From NCBI GenBank assembly GCA_023386965.1, contig JAEWIR010000045.1, positions 14,772-78,771 on the forward strand: a stretch of DNA of 64,000 nucleotides. The letters run 5' to 3'. This document shows, piece by piece, positions 15,506-24,111 of this stretch. The notes beneath the pieces are model-generated. The model was given only the letters and a program-made list of their open reading frames with translations, searched no databases and had not been told where the DNA came from. Within the stretch, counting starts at the first letter, position 1; every line of letters starts with the position of its first letter. Position numbers and translations under genes: made by a program. Source of the DNA: Bacteroidota bacterium (GTDB lineage: Bacteria > Bacteroidota > Bacteroidia > Flavobacteriales > Weeksellaceae).

Positions 15506-18500
15506 TCAAATCCTGTTTACAAATACTTTAAATTTTATTTCATCGATCTCAATTTCATTGAAATTCGAAAGTGAATTTACAATTTCTATTTTATCTGACA
15601 ATACTTCCTCCGAAATATACTGATTATTGTTAATAAGTTCGGCTTCAAACGGTGAATTTTCTTCAATCTGTATCCTAATCCTGTCGGTTAGGTCGAAGTT
15701 CTTTTCCTTTCTCAGATTCTGTATCCTGTTGATGAATTCACGTGCAATTCCTTCGGCTTTAAGTTCCTCCGTAAGTGTGAGGTCCAGTGCCACAGTCAGC
15801 TTGCCTTCGCTCGCTACTGTCCAGCCCGGGATGTCTTTTGTGAAGATTTCGACATCGTCCAGCATGATTTCATGACCTTCAATGGTCATCTTTCCGTCTT
15901 TCTCCAGTGTGGCTATCTGTTCTGAGGTCATGGCGGAGATCTGTGATCCAACCACTTTCATATCCTTGCCCAGTTTTGCGCCTAGCGTTTTAAAATTGGG
16001 CTTAATTTGTTTCACGATCAGATGTGAAGCTTCCTCAGCGTTTATCAGAACCAGTTCTTTTACATTGACCTCCTGCTTGATCAGTTCCGAAACTGCCTTG
16101 ATCTGCGTTTCACTTTTGGCATCCAGAACCGGTACCATCACTTTTTGGAGTGGCTGCCGAACCTTCAGGTTCTCTTTTTTCCTAAGTGAGAAAACCATTG
16201 ACGTAATCTGCTGCGCCAGGTGGGTTTTTTCTACAAGATCCTGGTCAATAAGCTGCTCATCGGCTGTTGGGAAATCAGTCAGATGTACGGAATCGGCGCT
16301 GTTCTTCCCGGTGCTGCTGTTCAGGTCCTGATAAAGTCTGTCCATAAAGAACGGCGCAATGGGAGCTGAAATTTTAGCTACGGTTTCCAGGCAGGTATAA
16401 AGAGTCTGGTACGCTGAAATCTTATCTTCAGAATACTCTCCTTTCCAGAACCGTCTTCTGCAAAGCCTTACGTACCAGTTGCTCAGGTTGTCGTTAACGA
16501 AGTTATTGATGGCGCGGGCTACCTTTGTGGGTTCGTAGTCATTATAGAATTCGGTGACCTCTTTTACCAGAAGGTTGAGTTCCGAAAGGATCCAGCGGTC
16601 AATTTCCGGACGGTCTTCCATGTCTTTTTCAGAGTAGGTAAATCCATCTACATTGGCATACAGCGCGAAGAATGAATAGGTGTTGTAGAGTGTACCGAAG
16701 AACTTCCTTCTCACCTCGTCAATTCCTTCTACATCAAACTTCAGGTTTTCCCAGGGATTTGCGTTGGCGATCATGTACCAGCGCGTTGCATCGGGACCAT
16801 ACTTTTCAAGAGTTTCAAAAGGATCAACGGCATTACCCAAACGCTTGGACATTTTTTGACCGTTTTTATCGAGAACCAGCCCGTTCGACATTACATTTTT
16901 ATACGCTACAGAATCGAAAACTGCTGTTCCAATTGCGTGAAGTGTATAGAACCAACCTCTCGTCTGATCCACACCTTCTGCGATAAAGTCAGCCGGGAAA
17001 GCTTTTCTTTCGTCAATCAGTTCTTTGTTTTCAAAAGGATAATGAAGTTGTGCATAAGGCATCGATCCCGAATCAAACCATACGTCAATAAGATCGGCTT
17101 CACGCCTCATTGGCTTACCGGATTCTGAAACCAAAATGATTTCATCCACGATATTCTTATGAAGATCAATTTTAGCATAATTCTCTGCCGACATATCTCC
17201 TGTTTCAAAGCCCTCAAACGGATTTTTGTCCATTAGTCCAGCTTCAATGGATTTCTGAATCTCACTCATCAGTTCCTCCACAGAACCGATGATGATTTCT
17301 TCTTTCAGGTCTTCCGTTCTCCAGATAGGCAAGGGGATGCCCCAATATCTTGAGCGGGACAGGTTCCAGTCATTTACATTTTCCAGCCAGTTGGCAAAAC
17401 GGCCTTCACCGGTGGACTTAGGTTTCCAGTTGATCGACTGGTTCAGTTCCACCAAACGGTCTTTTACAGCAGTCATCTTCACAAACCAGGAATCCAGCGG
17501 ATAATAAAGCACCGGTTTGTCGGTTCTCCAGCAGTGTGGATAGCTGTGAACATATTTTTCCACTTTAAAGGCTTTGTTTTCGGTCTTTAGAAGGATAGCG
17601 AGTTCTACATCCCAGGATTTCTCGGGAGCGGTTCCGGACTCGTAATATTCGTTTTTTATATATTTTCCGGCAAAAAGTTCCGGAGTTTGGCCGCCTTCAA
17701 TAAATTTCCCCTGAAGATCCACAAGAGGAACAGAATTGCCGTTTTCATCCTTCACGAGCATGGGCGAAATTCCGTTTTCCTTCGCTACACGTGCATCATC
17801 AGCACCGAAAGTCGGTGCGATGTGTACGATTCCGGTACCGTCTTCGGTGGTTACAAAATCACCAACGATTACTTTGAAAGCGTTTTCCGGATTTTCAGCA
17901 GGCAGAAACCAGGGAACGAGCTGCTCGTAATCTGTTCCGGCTAAATCTTCACCAGCTAATTCAGCGATGATTTTAAAAGGAATAGTTTTACTTTCCGCGG
18001 TGTAATTGGCAAAATCTTCGTCAGTTCTTTCGGCATATTTCTTACCGAAATTTTTTTGCAGAAGTACTTTGGCCAGAATGATATTGACAGGCTCAAAAGT
18101 ATACTGATTGAAGGTTTTCACCAGGACATACTCAATGTCCTTTCCTACGGCCAAAGCGGTGTTGGAAGGTAAGGTCCATGGAGTGGTCGTCCACGCGAGA
18201 ATATGAATCGGCAGTTGGTTTGATGAACCTGCCGCAGCATCGAATTCTTCCCAGTGAAGCGCGCCGCCACAACTTGCGCCGGCAATTTCACCGGTATCAA
18301 TGGATGCCTGATTTTTATTTATTTTCTGAGTTGCCTTGTCTGAAAGTTTCTTAACCTTAAACTGAGCAACTACTGTGGTGTCACTTACATCACGGTACGT
18401 TCCCGGCTGGTTCAGTTCATGTGAACTTAAACCGGTGCCTGCCGCTGGTGAATAGGGTTGGATGGTGTAGCCTTTGTACAGCAGTTTTTTGTCGTAAAGT

Positions 18501-18997
18501 TGCTTCAGAAGCCACCATACCGTTTCCATGTATTTTGGTTCGTAGGTGATGTACGGGTCTTCAAGGTCCACCCAATAACCAATCTTTTCCGTAAGGTCGT
18601 TCCAAACATCTGTGTAGCGCATCACGGCATCACGGCAGGCCTGGTTATAATCCTCAACAGAAATTTTCTTACCGATGTCTTCTTTGGTGATTCCAAGTTC
18701 TTTCTCAACACCAAGCTCAATAGGTAAACCATGGGTGTCCCAACCCGCCTTGCGAAAAACCTGTTTTCCGTTCTGGGTCTGATAACGGCAGAAGATGTCC
18801 TTCAGCGCGCGGGCCATCACGTGGTGGATACCCGGCATTCCGTTCGCAGAGGGTGGACCTTCATAAAAAACATATTCAGGCTGTCCTTCCCGAATCTGCA
18901 CTGATTTCCTGAAAGTTTCATGCTGATTCCAGTACTCCGAAACACTTGCAGCCACAGCAGTAAGGTCCAGGTTTTTATATTCGTTAAACTTCTTCAT
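15506..18997 (-). CDS. ileS: Isoleucyl-tRNA synthetase
   Basis: Large class I synthetase, 1163 residues from the ATG at 18997 (five codons inside the longest frame; MKKFNEYKNLDL is the natural start). The HIGH-type motif is PSANGMPGIHH near residue 50, the editing domain (CP1) follows with TTPWTLPSNTALAV, and the KMSKS motif is GQKMSKRLGN near residue 690. The extra length with a C-terminal extension is that of the long IleS type found in Bacteroidota. It heads the minus-strand unit that continues to trpS. A weak promoter-like box (TATATTCG, one mismatch) is at 19042-19049 on the minus strand. Confidence 0.96.
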   Translation of the reverse strand: MKKFNEYKNLDLTAVAASVSEYWNQHETFRKSVQIREGQPEYVFYEGPPSANGMPGIHHVMARALKDIFCRYQTQNGKQVFRKAGWDTHGLPIELGVEKELGITKEDIGKKISVEDYNQACRDAVMRYTDVWNDLTEKIGYWVDLEDPYITYEPKYMETVWWLLKQLYDKKLLYKGYTIQPYSPAAGTGLSSHELNQPGTYRDVSDTTVVAQFKVKKLSDKATQKINKNQASIDTGEIAGASCGGALHWEEFDAAAGSSNQLPIHILAWTTTPWTLPSNTALAVGKDIEYVLVKTFNQYTFEPVNIILAKVLLQKNFGKKYAERTDEDFANYTAESKTIPFKIIAELAGEDLAGTDYEQLVPWFLPAENPENAFKVIVGDFVTTEDGTGIVHIAPTFGADDARVAKENGISPMLVKDENGNSVPLVDLQGKFIEGGQTPELFAGKYIKNEYYESGTAPEKSWDVELAILLKTENKAFKVEKYVHSYPHCWRTDKPVLYYPLDSWFVKMTAVKDRLVELNQSINWKPKSTGEGRFANWLENVNDWNLSRSRYWGIPLPIWRTEDLKEEIIIGSVEELMSEIQKSIEAGLMDKNPFEGFETGDMSAENYAKIDLHKNIVDEIILVSESGKPMRREADLIDVWFDSGSMPYAQLHYPFENKELIDERKAFPADFIAEGVDQTRGWFYTLHAIGTAVFDSVAYKNVMSNGLVLDKNGQKMSKRLGNAVDPFETLEKYGPDATRWYMIANANPWENLKFDVEGIDEVRRKFFGTLYNTYSFFALYANVDGFTYSEKDMEDRPEIDRWILSELNLLVKEVTEFYNDYEPTKVARAINNFVNDNLSNWYVRLCRRRFWKGEYSEDKISAYQTLYTCLETVAKISAPIAPFFMDRLYQDLNSSTGKNSADSVHLTDFPTADEQLIDQDLVEKTHLAQQITSMVFSLRKKENLKVRQPLQKVMVPVLDAKSETQIKAVSELIKQEVNVKELVLINAEEASHLIVKQIKPNFKTLGAKLGKDMKVVGSQISAMTSEQIATLEKDGKMTIEGHEIMLDDVEIFTKDIPGWTVASEGKLTVALDLTLTEELKAEGIAREFINRIQNLRKEKNFDLTDRIRIQIEENSPFEAELINNNQYISEEVLSDKIEIVNSLSNFNEIEIDEIKFKVFVNRI

Positions 18998-19115
18998 TTT
19001 CAGTAAGTTCAATTAGAATGATCCTAATTATTTTAAGTTTGCGAATATAGCGTTTTTTGACGTAAAATTGACGGGTAGTGTGCAGGTTTTTAGCCCTGTT
19101 CAGCGTAAAAAAATG

Positions 19116-19123
19116 TATTTTTG
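19116..19123 (+). promoter_or_regulatory. Minus-7 box of the aryl-CoA ligase gene
   Basis: TATTTTTG matches TAnnTTTG. It lies 26 bases before the TTG codon at 19150 and downstream of the first in-frame start at 19078, which helps decide the true start. Confidence 0.6.
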
Positions 19124-19149
19124 AACACATTTTTCCTAAAGATACCAAT

Positions 19150-20445
19150 TTGAACCTTTTCCCATCCATTGAATACGCATCGCCGGCAGAAATAAGATCG
19201 CTGCAGGAGCAAAAGCTGGCAGAATTCCTGAAGTACCTGCAGGATCATTCTGTTTTCTACCAGCGCATGTTTTCTGCGAATGGAATTAATATTGAAAATA
19301 TCAGGACACTGGAAGACCTCCAACAGTTGCCGCTGACCTCCAAATCTGATCTGCAGCAGTATAATCGTGACTTTTTTTGTGTTCCCGGTCATAAGATCGT
19401 GGATTACAGCACGACTTCGGGCACCCTGGGTGATCCGGTTACTTTCGGTCTGTCCGACGGAGATCTGGAGCGGCTGGCCTATAACGAGGCTGTTTCTTTT
19501 GCCTGTGCCGGTATTAAGCCTGGTGATCTGGTACAGATGATGACTACGGTTGACAAACGGTTTATGGCAGGGTTGGCTTATTTCCTGGGGCTTCGGAAAA
19601 TGGGGGCGGGTGTCATCCGCATGGGCCCCGGTATTCCGGAACTGCAGTGGGACAGCATCCTGCGCTATAAACCCAAATGGCTGATAACAGTGCCGTCTTT
19701 CCTGCTTAAAATGATTGAATTTGCTGAAAATCATGGTATCGATTACAGAAACTCCTCTGTTTATGGCGCCGTGTGCATTGGTGAGAGTCTGCGCGAGCAG
19801 GACTTCACAGACTCAGCGCTTTCAAGAAAAATCGGGGAAAAATGGGGTATAAAGTTGTTTTCTACTTACGCATCCACGGAGATGAGCACAGCTTTCGCGG
19901 AATGCGAATTACAGCAGGGAGGCCATCAGCATCCGGAGCTCATCATCACTGAAATTCTGGACGAAAATGAAAAACCTGTGTTGCCCGGAGAGACTGGCGA
20001 GTTGGTAGTTACCACCCTGGGAGTTGAAGCGTTACCGTTACTGAGATTTAAAACCGGCGATCTGGTGACTGCGCATCATGAACCATGCGGATGTGGCCGA
20101 ACCACCATGCGTTTGGGGCCTGTTGTAGGCAGGAAACAACATATGATAAAGTACCGCGGAACTACACTTTACCCACCAGCGCTGAACGATATCCTGAATG
20201 GCTTTGACGGAATTACGGTTTATCAGATTGTAATTCGCACCAACAGTATTGGAACTGATGAAATCATCGTAAAAATCAGTACGGATGAAAAGTGTGAGGA
20301 TTTATTAAACGAAGTGAAAGACCGTTTCCGGGCAAAGCTTCGCGTAAGTCCTAAGATTGAAATTATACCCGCGGAGGAACTGATGCTGCAGGTTCATCAT
20401 CCAAAAAGCCGTAAACCCTTACACTTTCTGGATTTACGGCTTTAG
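19150..20445 (+). CDS. PaaK-like (phenylacetate-CoA ligase family) aryl acid-activating enzyme
   Basis: 431 residues from a TTG start at 19150, which places MNLFPSIEYASP at the N-terminus; the longer frame from 19078 would start upstream of the promoter. ANL-superfamily features are the P-loop STTSGTLGDPV, the Ala/Thr segment FSTYASTEMSTAF, the hinge region GELVVTTLGVEALPLLRFKT and a small C-terminal domain. In flexirubin/aryl polyene clusters such an enzyme activates 4-coumarate (made by the ammonia-lyase nearby) as CoA or ACP thioester, the starter for polyene synthesis. Substrate is inferred from context. Confidence 0.85.
   Translation: MNLFPSIEYASPAEIRSLQEQKLAEFLKYLQDHSVFYQRMFSANGINIENIRTLEDLQQLPLTSKSDLQQYNRDFFCVPGHKIVDYSTTSGTLGDPVTFGLSDGDLERLAYNEAVSFACAGIKPGDLVQMMTTVDKRFMAGLAYFLGLRKMGAGVIRMGPGIPELQWDSILRYKPKWLITVPSFLLKMIEFAENHGIDYRNSSVYGAVCIGESLREQDFTDSALSRKIGEKWGIKLFSTYASTEMSTAFAECELQQGGHQHPELIITEILDENEKPVLPGETGELVVTTLGVEALPLLRFKTGDLVTAHHEPCGCGRTTMRLGPVVGRKQHMIKYRGTTLYPPALNDILNGFDGITVYQIVIRTNSIGTDEIIVKISTDEKCEDLLNEVKDRFRAKLRVSPKIEIIPAEELMLQVHHPKSRKPLHFLDLRL
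20405..20443. terminator. Hairpin terminator overlapping the 3' end of the ligase gene
   Basis: AAAGCCGTAAA and TTTACGGCTTT form a perfect 11-base-pair stem with a 17-base loop. The right arm includes the first bases of the ligase stop codon. On the minus strand the stem is followed by a T-run, so it probably ends the convergent halogenase-like transcript inside the coding end of the ligase. Confidence 0.65.
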
Positions 20446-20478
20446 AATCTGTTCCTCAGGTGAAGAAACAGTAAGTTC

Positions 20479-21726
20479 TTAAAGTCTCATTTCCTTTTCG
20501 CTCTCAATCATGTAAGCCAGATTCCGGATTACATGGTCATGTTTTTTTACGAAGGGATTGTCTCTGTTCCATACATAACCTGCCAGTACAGCACATATTT
20601 TCCTTTTGATATCCGGGTTTTCAGGCTGATGGAAAAACAGGGTCTGAAGGTTGCCGGTATACCATTCCTTTACATAAGTGGAGAATACACGTACTCCCGA
20701 AAGGATATAGTCCGAATACTCGCTTTCCCAGTTCACCGTTTCACCTTCTATCTGTCTTTTGGCCAGTTTCGCGGCCAGCATGCCCGACTCTGTGGCAAAA
20801 GCCATTCCTGAGGAGAAAACGGGGTCCAGAAATTCTGCGGCATTTCCCGTCAGTGCGTAACCGTCACCGTAAAGTTGCTTTACCGCGCAGGAATAATTGG
20901 TGAGCCGTCTGGGCTCGAAAAGAAAATCCAGATCCCCATAACGGTCACGGTAATAATCCGATTTATTGATGGCATTCCGCAGCGCTTCAGCAGTGTTGCC
21001 GGTGGCCGAAAGCTGGTCTATGTATTCAGTTGGCCCTACGATACCTACACTCGTATTTCCGTTGGAGAAGGGTATAACCCAAAGCCAAACCTCAGTTTCC
21101 AGGATATCGAAGGAAATAAGTGTTCCTTCCTGACCCGGCACACGGGTAGTGTCTTTTACATGAGTGAAAATGGAAGAGTGGGGTTCCAGTGTGGATGGTT
21201 TTTCCAGGTCCAGCAGGCGGGGGAGCACCCGTCCGTAACCGCTGCTATCGATGACGAACTTAGCGTGGATTTCTTTGCTTTCGCCGTTTTTATCTTTTAC
21301 AGTGGTAATGGAATTCGTTCCGCTAAACCTGATGTCAGTGACTTCCGACTCAAACTCAAGATCCACACCTTTTCGGATGATTTCCTGAGCCATCACATTG
21401 TCGAAATCGGCACGGGGTACCTGCCAGGTCCAGTCCCATCCCACACCGAATTTATCGCTGAAATCAAACACGCAAACTTCTTCACCTCTGATGAACCTGG
21501 CACCGGGCTTAATCTCGAAGTTCTGCTTTTTCAGTACTTCCAGAAGACCAGCCTCATCAAAATGATCCATCACCCTGGGAATCAGGCTTTCACCAATAAC
21601 GAAGCGCGGAAATCTGGTCTTTTCAACCACCTTAACTTTCAAACCATTATTGTGCAGCCAGGCCGAAGAAACACAACCTGAAGGGCCTGCACCAATCACT
21701 AATACGTCCACAACTTCGTTATCCAT
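20479..21726 (-). CDS. Flavin-dependent halogenase-like oxidoreductase of the flexirubin cluster
   Basis: 415-residue FAD enzyme. The nucleotide-binding fold starts with VIGAGPSGCVSSAWL (residues 10-24). The flavin-halogenase hallmarks are present: Lys73 in FEIKPGARF, aligned with the catalytic Lys region, and an exact WxWxIP motif (Trp214-Leu-Trp-Val-Ile-Pro219). WTWQVPRADFD (near 100) is the usual FAD-contact segment. Chlorinated flexirubins are known from this phylum, so ring or resorcinol chlorination is plausible; a hydroxylase or reductase of the same superfamily is the alternative. Divergent from the tyrosine ammonia-lyase gene with overlapping promoters. Confidence 0.75.
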   Translation of the reverse strand: MDNEVVDVLVIGAGPSGCVSSAWLHNNGLKVKVVEKTRFPRFVIGESLIPRVMDHFDEAGLLEVLKKQNFEIKPGARFIRGEEVCVFDFSDKFGVGWDWTWQVPRADFDNVMAQEIIRKGVDLEFESEVTDIRFSGTNSITTVKDKNGESKEIHAKFVIDSSGYGRVLPRLLDLEKPSTLEPHSSIFTHVKDTTRVPGQEGTLISFDILETEVWLWVIPFSNGNTSVGIVGPTEYIDQLSATGNTAEALRNAINKSDYYRDRYGDLDFLFEPRRLTNYSCAVKQLYGDGYALTGNAAEFLDPVFSSGMAFATESGMLAAKLAKRQIEGETVNWESEYSDYILSGVRVFSTYVKEWYTGNLQTLFFHQPENPDIKRKICAVLAGYVWNRDNPFVKKHDHVIRNLAYMIESEKEMRL

Positions 21727-21743
21727 GATTTGTATAGTTTTAA

Positions 21744-21751
21744 TATCTTTG
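21744..21751 (+). promoter_or_regulatory. Minus-7 box of the tyrosine ammonia-lyase operon
   Basis: TATCTTTG matches TAnnTTTG, 52 bases before the ATG of the first gene of the plus-strand pigment operon. Confidence 0.6.
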
Positions 21752-21754
21752 CGA

Positions 21755-21762
21755 CAAATTTA
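21755..21762 (-). promoter_or_regulatory. Minus-7 box of the halogenase-like gene
   Basis: On the minus strand TAAATTTG, an exact TAnnTTTG box 28 bases before the ATG at 21726. It sits only 3 bases from the box of the divergent operon, so the two promoters must interfere or be controlled together. Confidence 0.6.
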
Positions 21763-21803
21763 GTCAAAATAGGCTATTTTTTATTTTTTTAAGACAATAT
21801 TGA

Positions 21804-23321
21804 ATGAGACTAGTCAATAATTTAAAGATTGAAGACTTCCAGAAGGTGATTTTTGAAAATGAACAGGTTGAACTGGACGAATCCCTGGTAAGTAGGGTGG
21901 AGCAGAGTTTTCAGTTTTTAAAGGAGTTTTCGGAGAAAAAAGTCATTTACGGAGTGAATACCGGTTTTGGGCCCATGGCTCAGTACCGAATTCCCGAAAA
22001 AGATAAATACCAACTTCAGTACAACCTGATCAGAAGCCACGCTTCCGGAGTTGGTACTCCATTGAAACCTGCCGCGGCTAAGGCCTCGATGCTGGCGCGT
22101 CTCAACACGCTTTCGCAGGGAAAGTCTGCTGTTCATCCTTCTGTTATTCAGTTGCTTACGGAGCTGATAAATCAGGATGTTACACCACTCATCTTTGAGC
22201 ACGGTGGGGTAGGAGCCAGCGGCGACCTTGTACAGCTTGCCCACCTGGCATTGGTGCTGATTGGTGAAGGCGAGGTTTTTTATAAAGGCGAAAGAAGACC
22301 CACAGCCGATGTTTATAAGGAGTTGGGACTTACACCTATAAATATTGAACTGCGGGAAGGTATTGGCCTGATGAACGGCACGTCGGTGATGTCCGGCATT
22401 GGGATCATTAATTCTTATAATACAAAGAAACTCATTGACCTCAGTATCAGGATGAGTTGTGCAATTAATGAAATTGTTCAGGCTTATGACGATCATTTTT
22501 CTGAATCCCTGAACAGTACAAAAAGACATAGCGGCCAAAAGAAAGTGGCGGCCAAAATGAGGGAATACCTTCACGACAGCCAACTGATCCGTAAGCGCGA
22601 AGACCATCTTTATAATAAGGAAACCCAGGAAGAGATTTTCAAGGATAAAGTTCAGGAGTATTATTCACTCAGATGTGTGCCCCAAATCCTGGGTCCTGTA
22701 CTGGATACGCTGGAATTTTCAGAAAAGGTTTTGGAGGACGAGATTAACTCTGCCAACGATAATCCTATCATCATTCCGGAAGAAAAACATGTGTACCATG
22801 GTGGCAACTTCCACGGCGACTATGTGTCCCTGGAAATGGACAAGCTGAAACTGGTAGTTACGAGACTCACCATGCTTGCAGAAAGACAGTTGAATTACCT
22901 TCTGAACTCAAAAATCAACGAAATCCTGCCACCGTTCGTCAACCTTGGCCGTCTCGGATTCAACTTTGGGATGCAGGGCGTACAGTTTACAGCTGTTTCT
23001 ACAACGGCTGAAAACCAGGCACTTTCAACCTCGATGTATATTCACAGCATTCCCAATAACAACGATAATCAGGATATTGTGAGTATGGGAACCAATGCCG
23101 CTGTAATGTGTGAGAAGGTGATCAATAATGCCTATGAGGTGCTTGCTATTGAGCTCATCACCATTGTTCAGGCCATTGAGTATCTTGAATTTAAAGACCG
23201 TGTTTCTTCATCAACAAGAAAAATGTATGATGAGGTTAGGGAAATCGTGCCGGCCTTCAAGGAAGACATGGTTATGTATCCCTTTGTGCAAAAAATCAAG
23301 GATTACCTCATCAATAATTAA
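21804..23321 (+). CDS. Tyrosine ammonia-lyase (aromatic amino acid lyase, MIO enzyme)
   Basis: 505 residues. The Ala-Ser-Gly triad that forms the MIO cofactor is at 138-140 (GGVGASGDLVQLAHLAL), the catalytic Tyr is Tyr49 in VIYGVNTGFGPMAQYR, and the selectivity loop reads NLIRSHASGVG. The sequence is very close, from memory, to the characterised Flavobacterium johnsoniae tyrosine ammonia-lyase, which deaminates L-tyrosine to 4-coumarate. That product is the aryl starter of flexirubin. It is the first gene of a plus-strand operon with ketoreductase, ketosynthase and ACP genes; the reductase gene starts 10 bases downstream. Confidence 0.92.
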   Translation: MRLVNNLKIEDFQKVIFENEQVELDESLVSRVEQSFQFLKEFSEKKVIYGVNTGFGPMAQYRIPEKDKYQLQYNLIRSHASGVGTPLKPAAAKASMLARLNTLSQGKSAVHPSVIQLLTELINQDVTPLIFEHGGVGASGDLVQLAHLALVLIGEGEVFYKGERRPTADVYKELGLTPINIELREGIGLMNGTSVMSGIGIINSYNTKKLIDLSIRMSCAINEIVQAYDDHFSESLNSTKRHSGQKKVAAKMREYLHDSQLIRKREDHLYNKETQEEIFKDKVQEYYSLRCVPQILGPVLDTLEFSEKVLEDEINSANDNPIIIPEEKHVYHGGNFHGDYVSLEMDKLKLVVTRLTMLAERQLNYLLNSKINEILPPFVNLGRLGFNFGMQGVQFTAVSTTAENQALSTSMYIHSIPNNNDNQDIVSMGTNAAVMCEKVINNAYEVLAIELITIVQAIEYLEFKDRVSSSTRKMYDEVREIVPAFKEDMVMYPFVQKIKDYLINN

Positions 23322-23331
23322 ACTGAAAACC

Positions 23332-24063
23332 ATGAAATGTGCAATAGTAACGGGAGGTTCGCGTGGTATTGGCAGTGCCATATGTATAAAGCTGGCGCAG
23401 GAGCAAAAGTATCATATCCTTATCAATTATACGTCCAATGAAGCGGCGGCAAATGATACGTTACAAAAGGTAAAGGAGGCAGGCGCTACAGGTGAAATTC
23501 TGAAATTTGATGTTTCCAACTATAAAGAAACCCAGTCTGTTCTGAACTCCTGGCAGGAAAAGAATCCTGACGCGATTGTGGAAGTGATTGTAAACAACGC
23601 CGGGATCACCCGTGACGGGCTTTTTATGTGGATGCAGCCGGAGGACTGGAGCAGTGTCATTAATACCAGCCTGAACGGTTTCTTCAATGTTACCAATTTC
23701 TTCATCCAGAAAATGCTGCGCAACAAATACGGCAGGATCATTAATATGGTTTCTGTTTCCGGCCTGAAAGGAACCGCCGGACAAACCAACTATTCTGCGG
23801 CGAAAGGCGCTGTGATTGGTGCTACCAAAGCCCTGGCGCAGGAAGTTGGCAAAAGGAAAATTACCGTAAATGCCGTGGCACCGGGATTTATTAAAACAGA
23901 TATGACTCAGGAGTTTGATGAAAACGAACTTAAGCAGATGATTCCCGCAAACCGTTTCGGTGAGGCAGAAGAAGTTGCGGACCTGGTGGCGTTCTTGGCT
24001 TCAGACAAAGCGGGTTATATTACAGGTGAGGTGATAAATATCAATGGTGGCATTTATTCATAG
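23332..24063 (+). CDS. FabG-like 3-oxoacyl-ACP reductase of the flexirubin cluster
   Basis: 243 residues from the ATG at 23332; the longer frame overlaps the lyase gene and is not real. Short-chain dehydrogenase with the NADPH motif TGGSRGIG (residues 7-14), the NNAG motif (88-91) and the catalytic Ser141, Tyr154, Lys158 (SVSGLKG then YSAAK). It would reduce the 3-oxo group after each condensation in polyene chain extension. It lies between the lyase and a ketosynthase gene. The housekeeping fabG is expected elsewhere. Confidence 0.92.
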   Translation: MKCAIVTGGSRGIGSAICIKLAQEQKYHILINYTSNEAAANDTLQKVKEAGATGEILKFDVSNYKETQSVLNSWQEKNPDAIVEVIVNNAGITRDGLFMWMQPEDWSSVINTSLNGFFNVTNFFIQKMLRNKYGRIINMVSVSGLKGTAGQTNYSAAKGAVIGATKALAQEVGKRKITVNAVAPGFIKTDMTQEFDENELKQMIPANRFGEAEEVADLVAFLASDKAGYITGEVININGGIYS

Positions 24064-24111
24064 AAAAGTGCTAACTTATTGGTCATTTATTAAGAAAAAT
24101 CAGTCTCAAAG

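Noticed and set aside
19078..19149. GTG start of the PaaK-like protein at 19078
   Set aside because: It lies upstream of the promoter box, and the added residues (MCRFLALFSVKK...) resemble a signal sequence by chance; the family starts near the TTG at 19150.
20875..21681. 268-codon ORF antisense to the halogenase-like gene
   Set aside because: Mirror frame of a gene with clear FAD motifs; its composition is that of a reverse frame and no family is recognisable.
21918..22607. 229-codon ORF antisense to the ammonia-lyase gene
   Set aside because: Shadow ORF opposite a highly conserved gene, no promoter or recognisable domain.
23128..23331. Longer FabG frame from 23128
   Set aside because: It lies wholly within the tyrosine ammonia-lyase gene; the nucleotide-binding motif begins right after the ATG at 23332.
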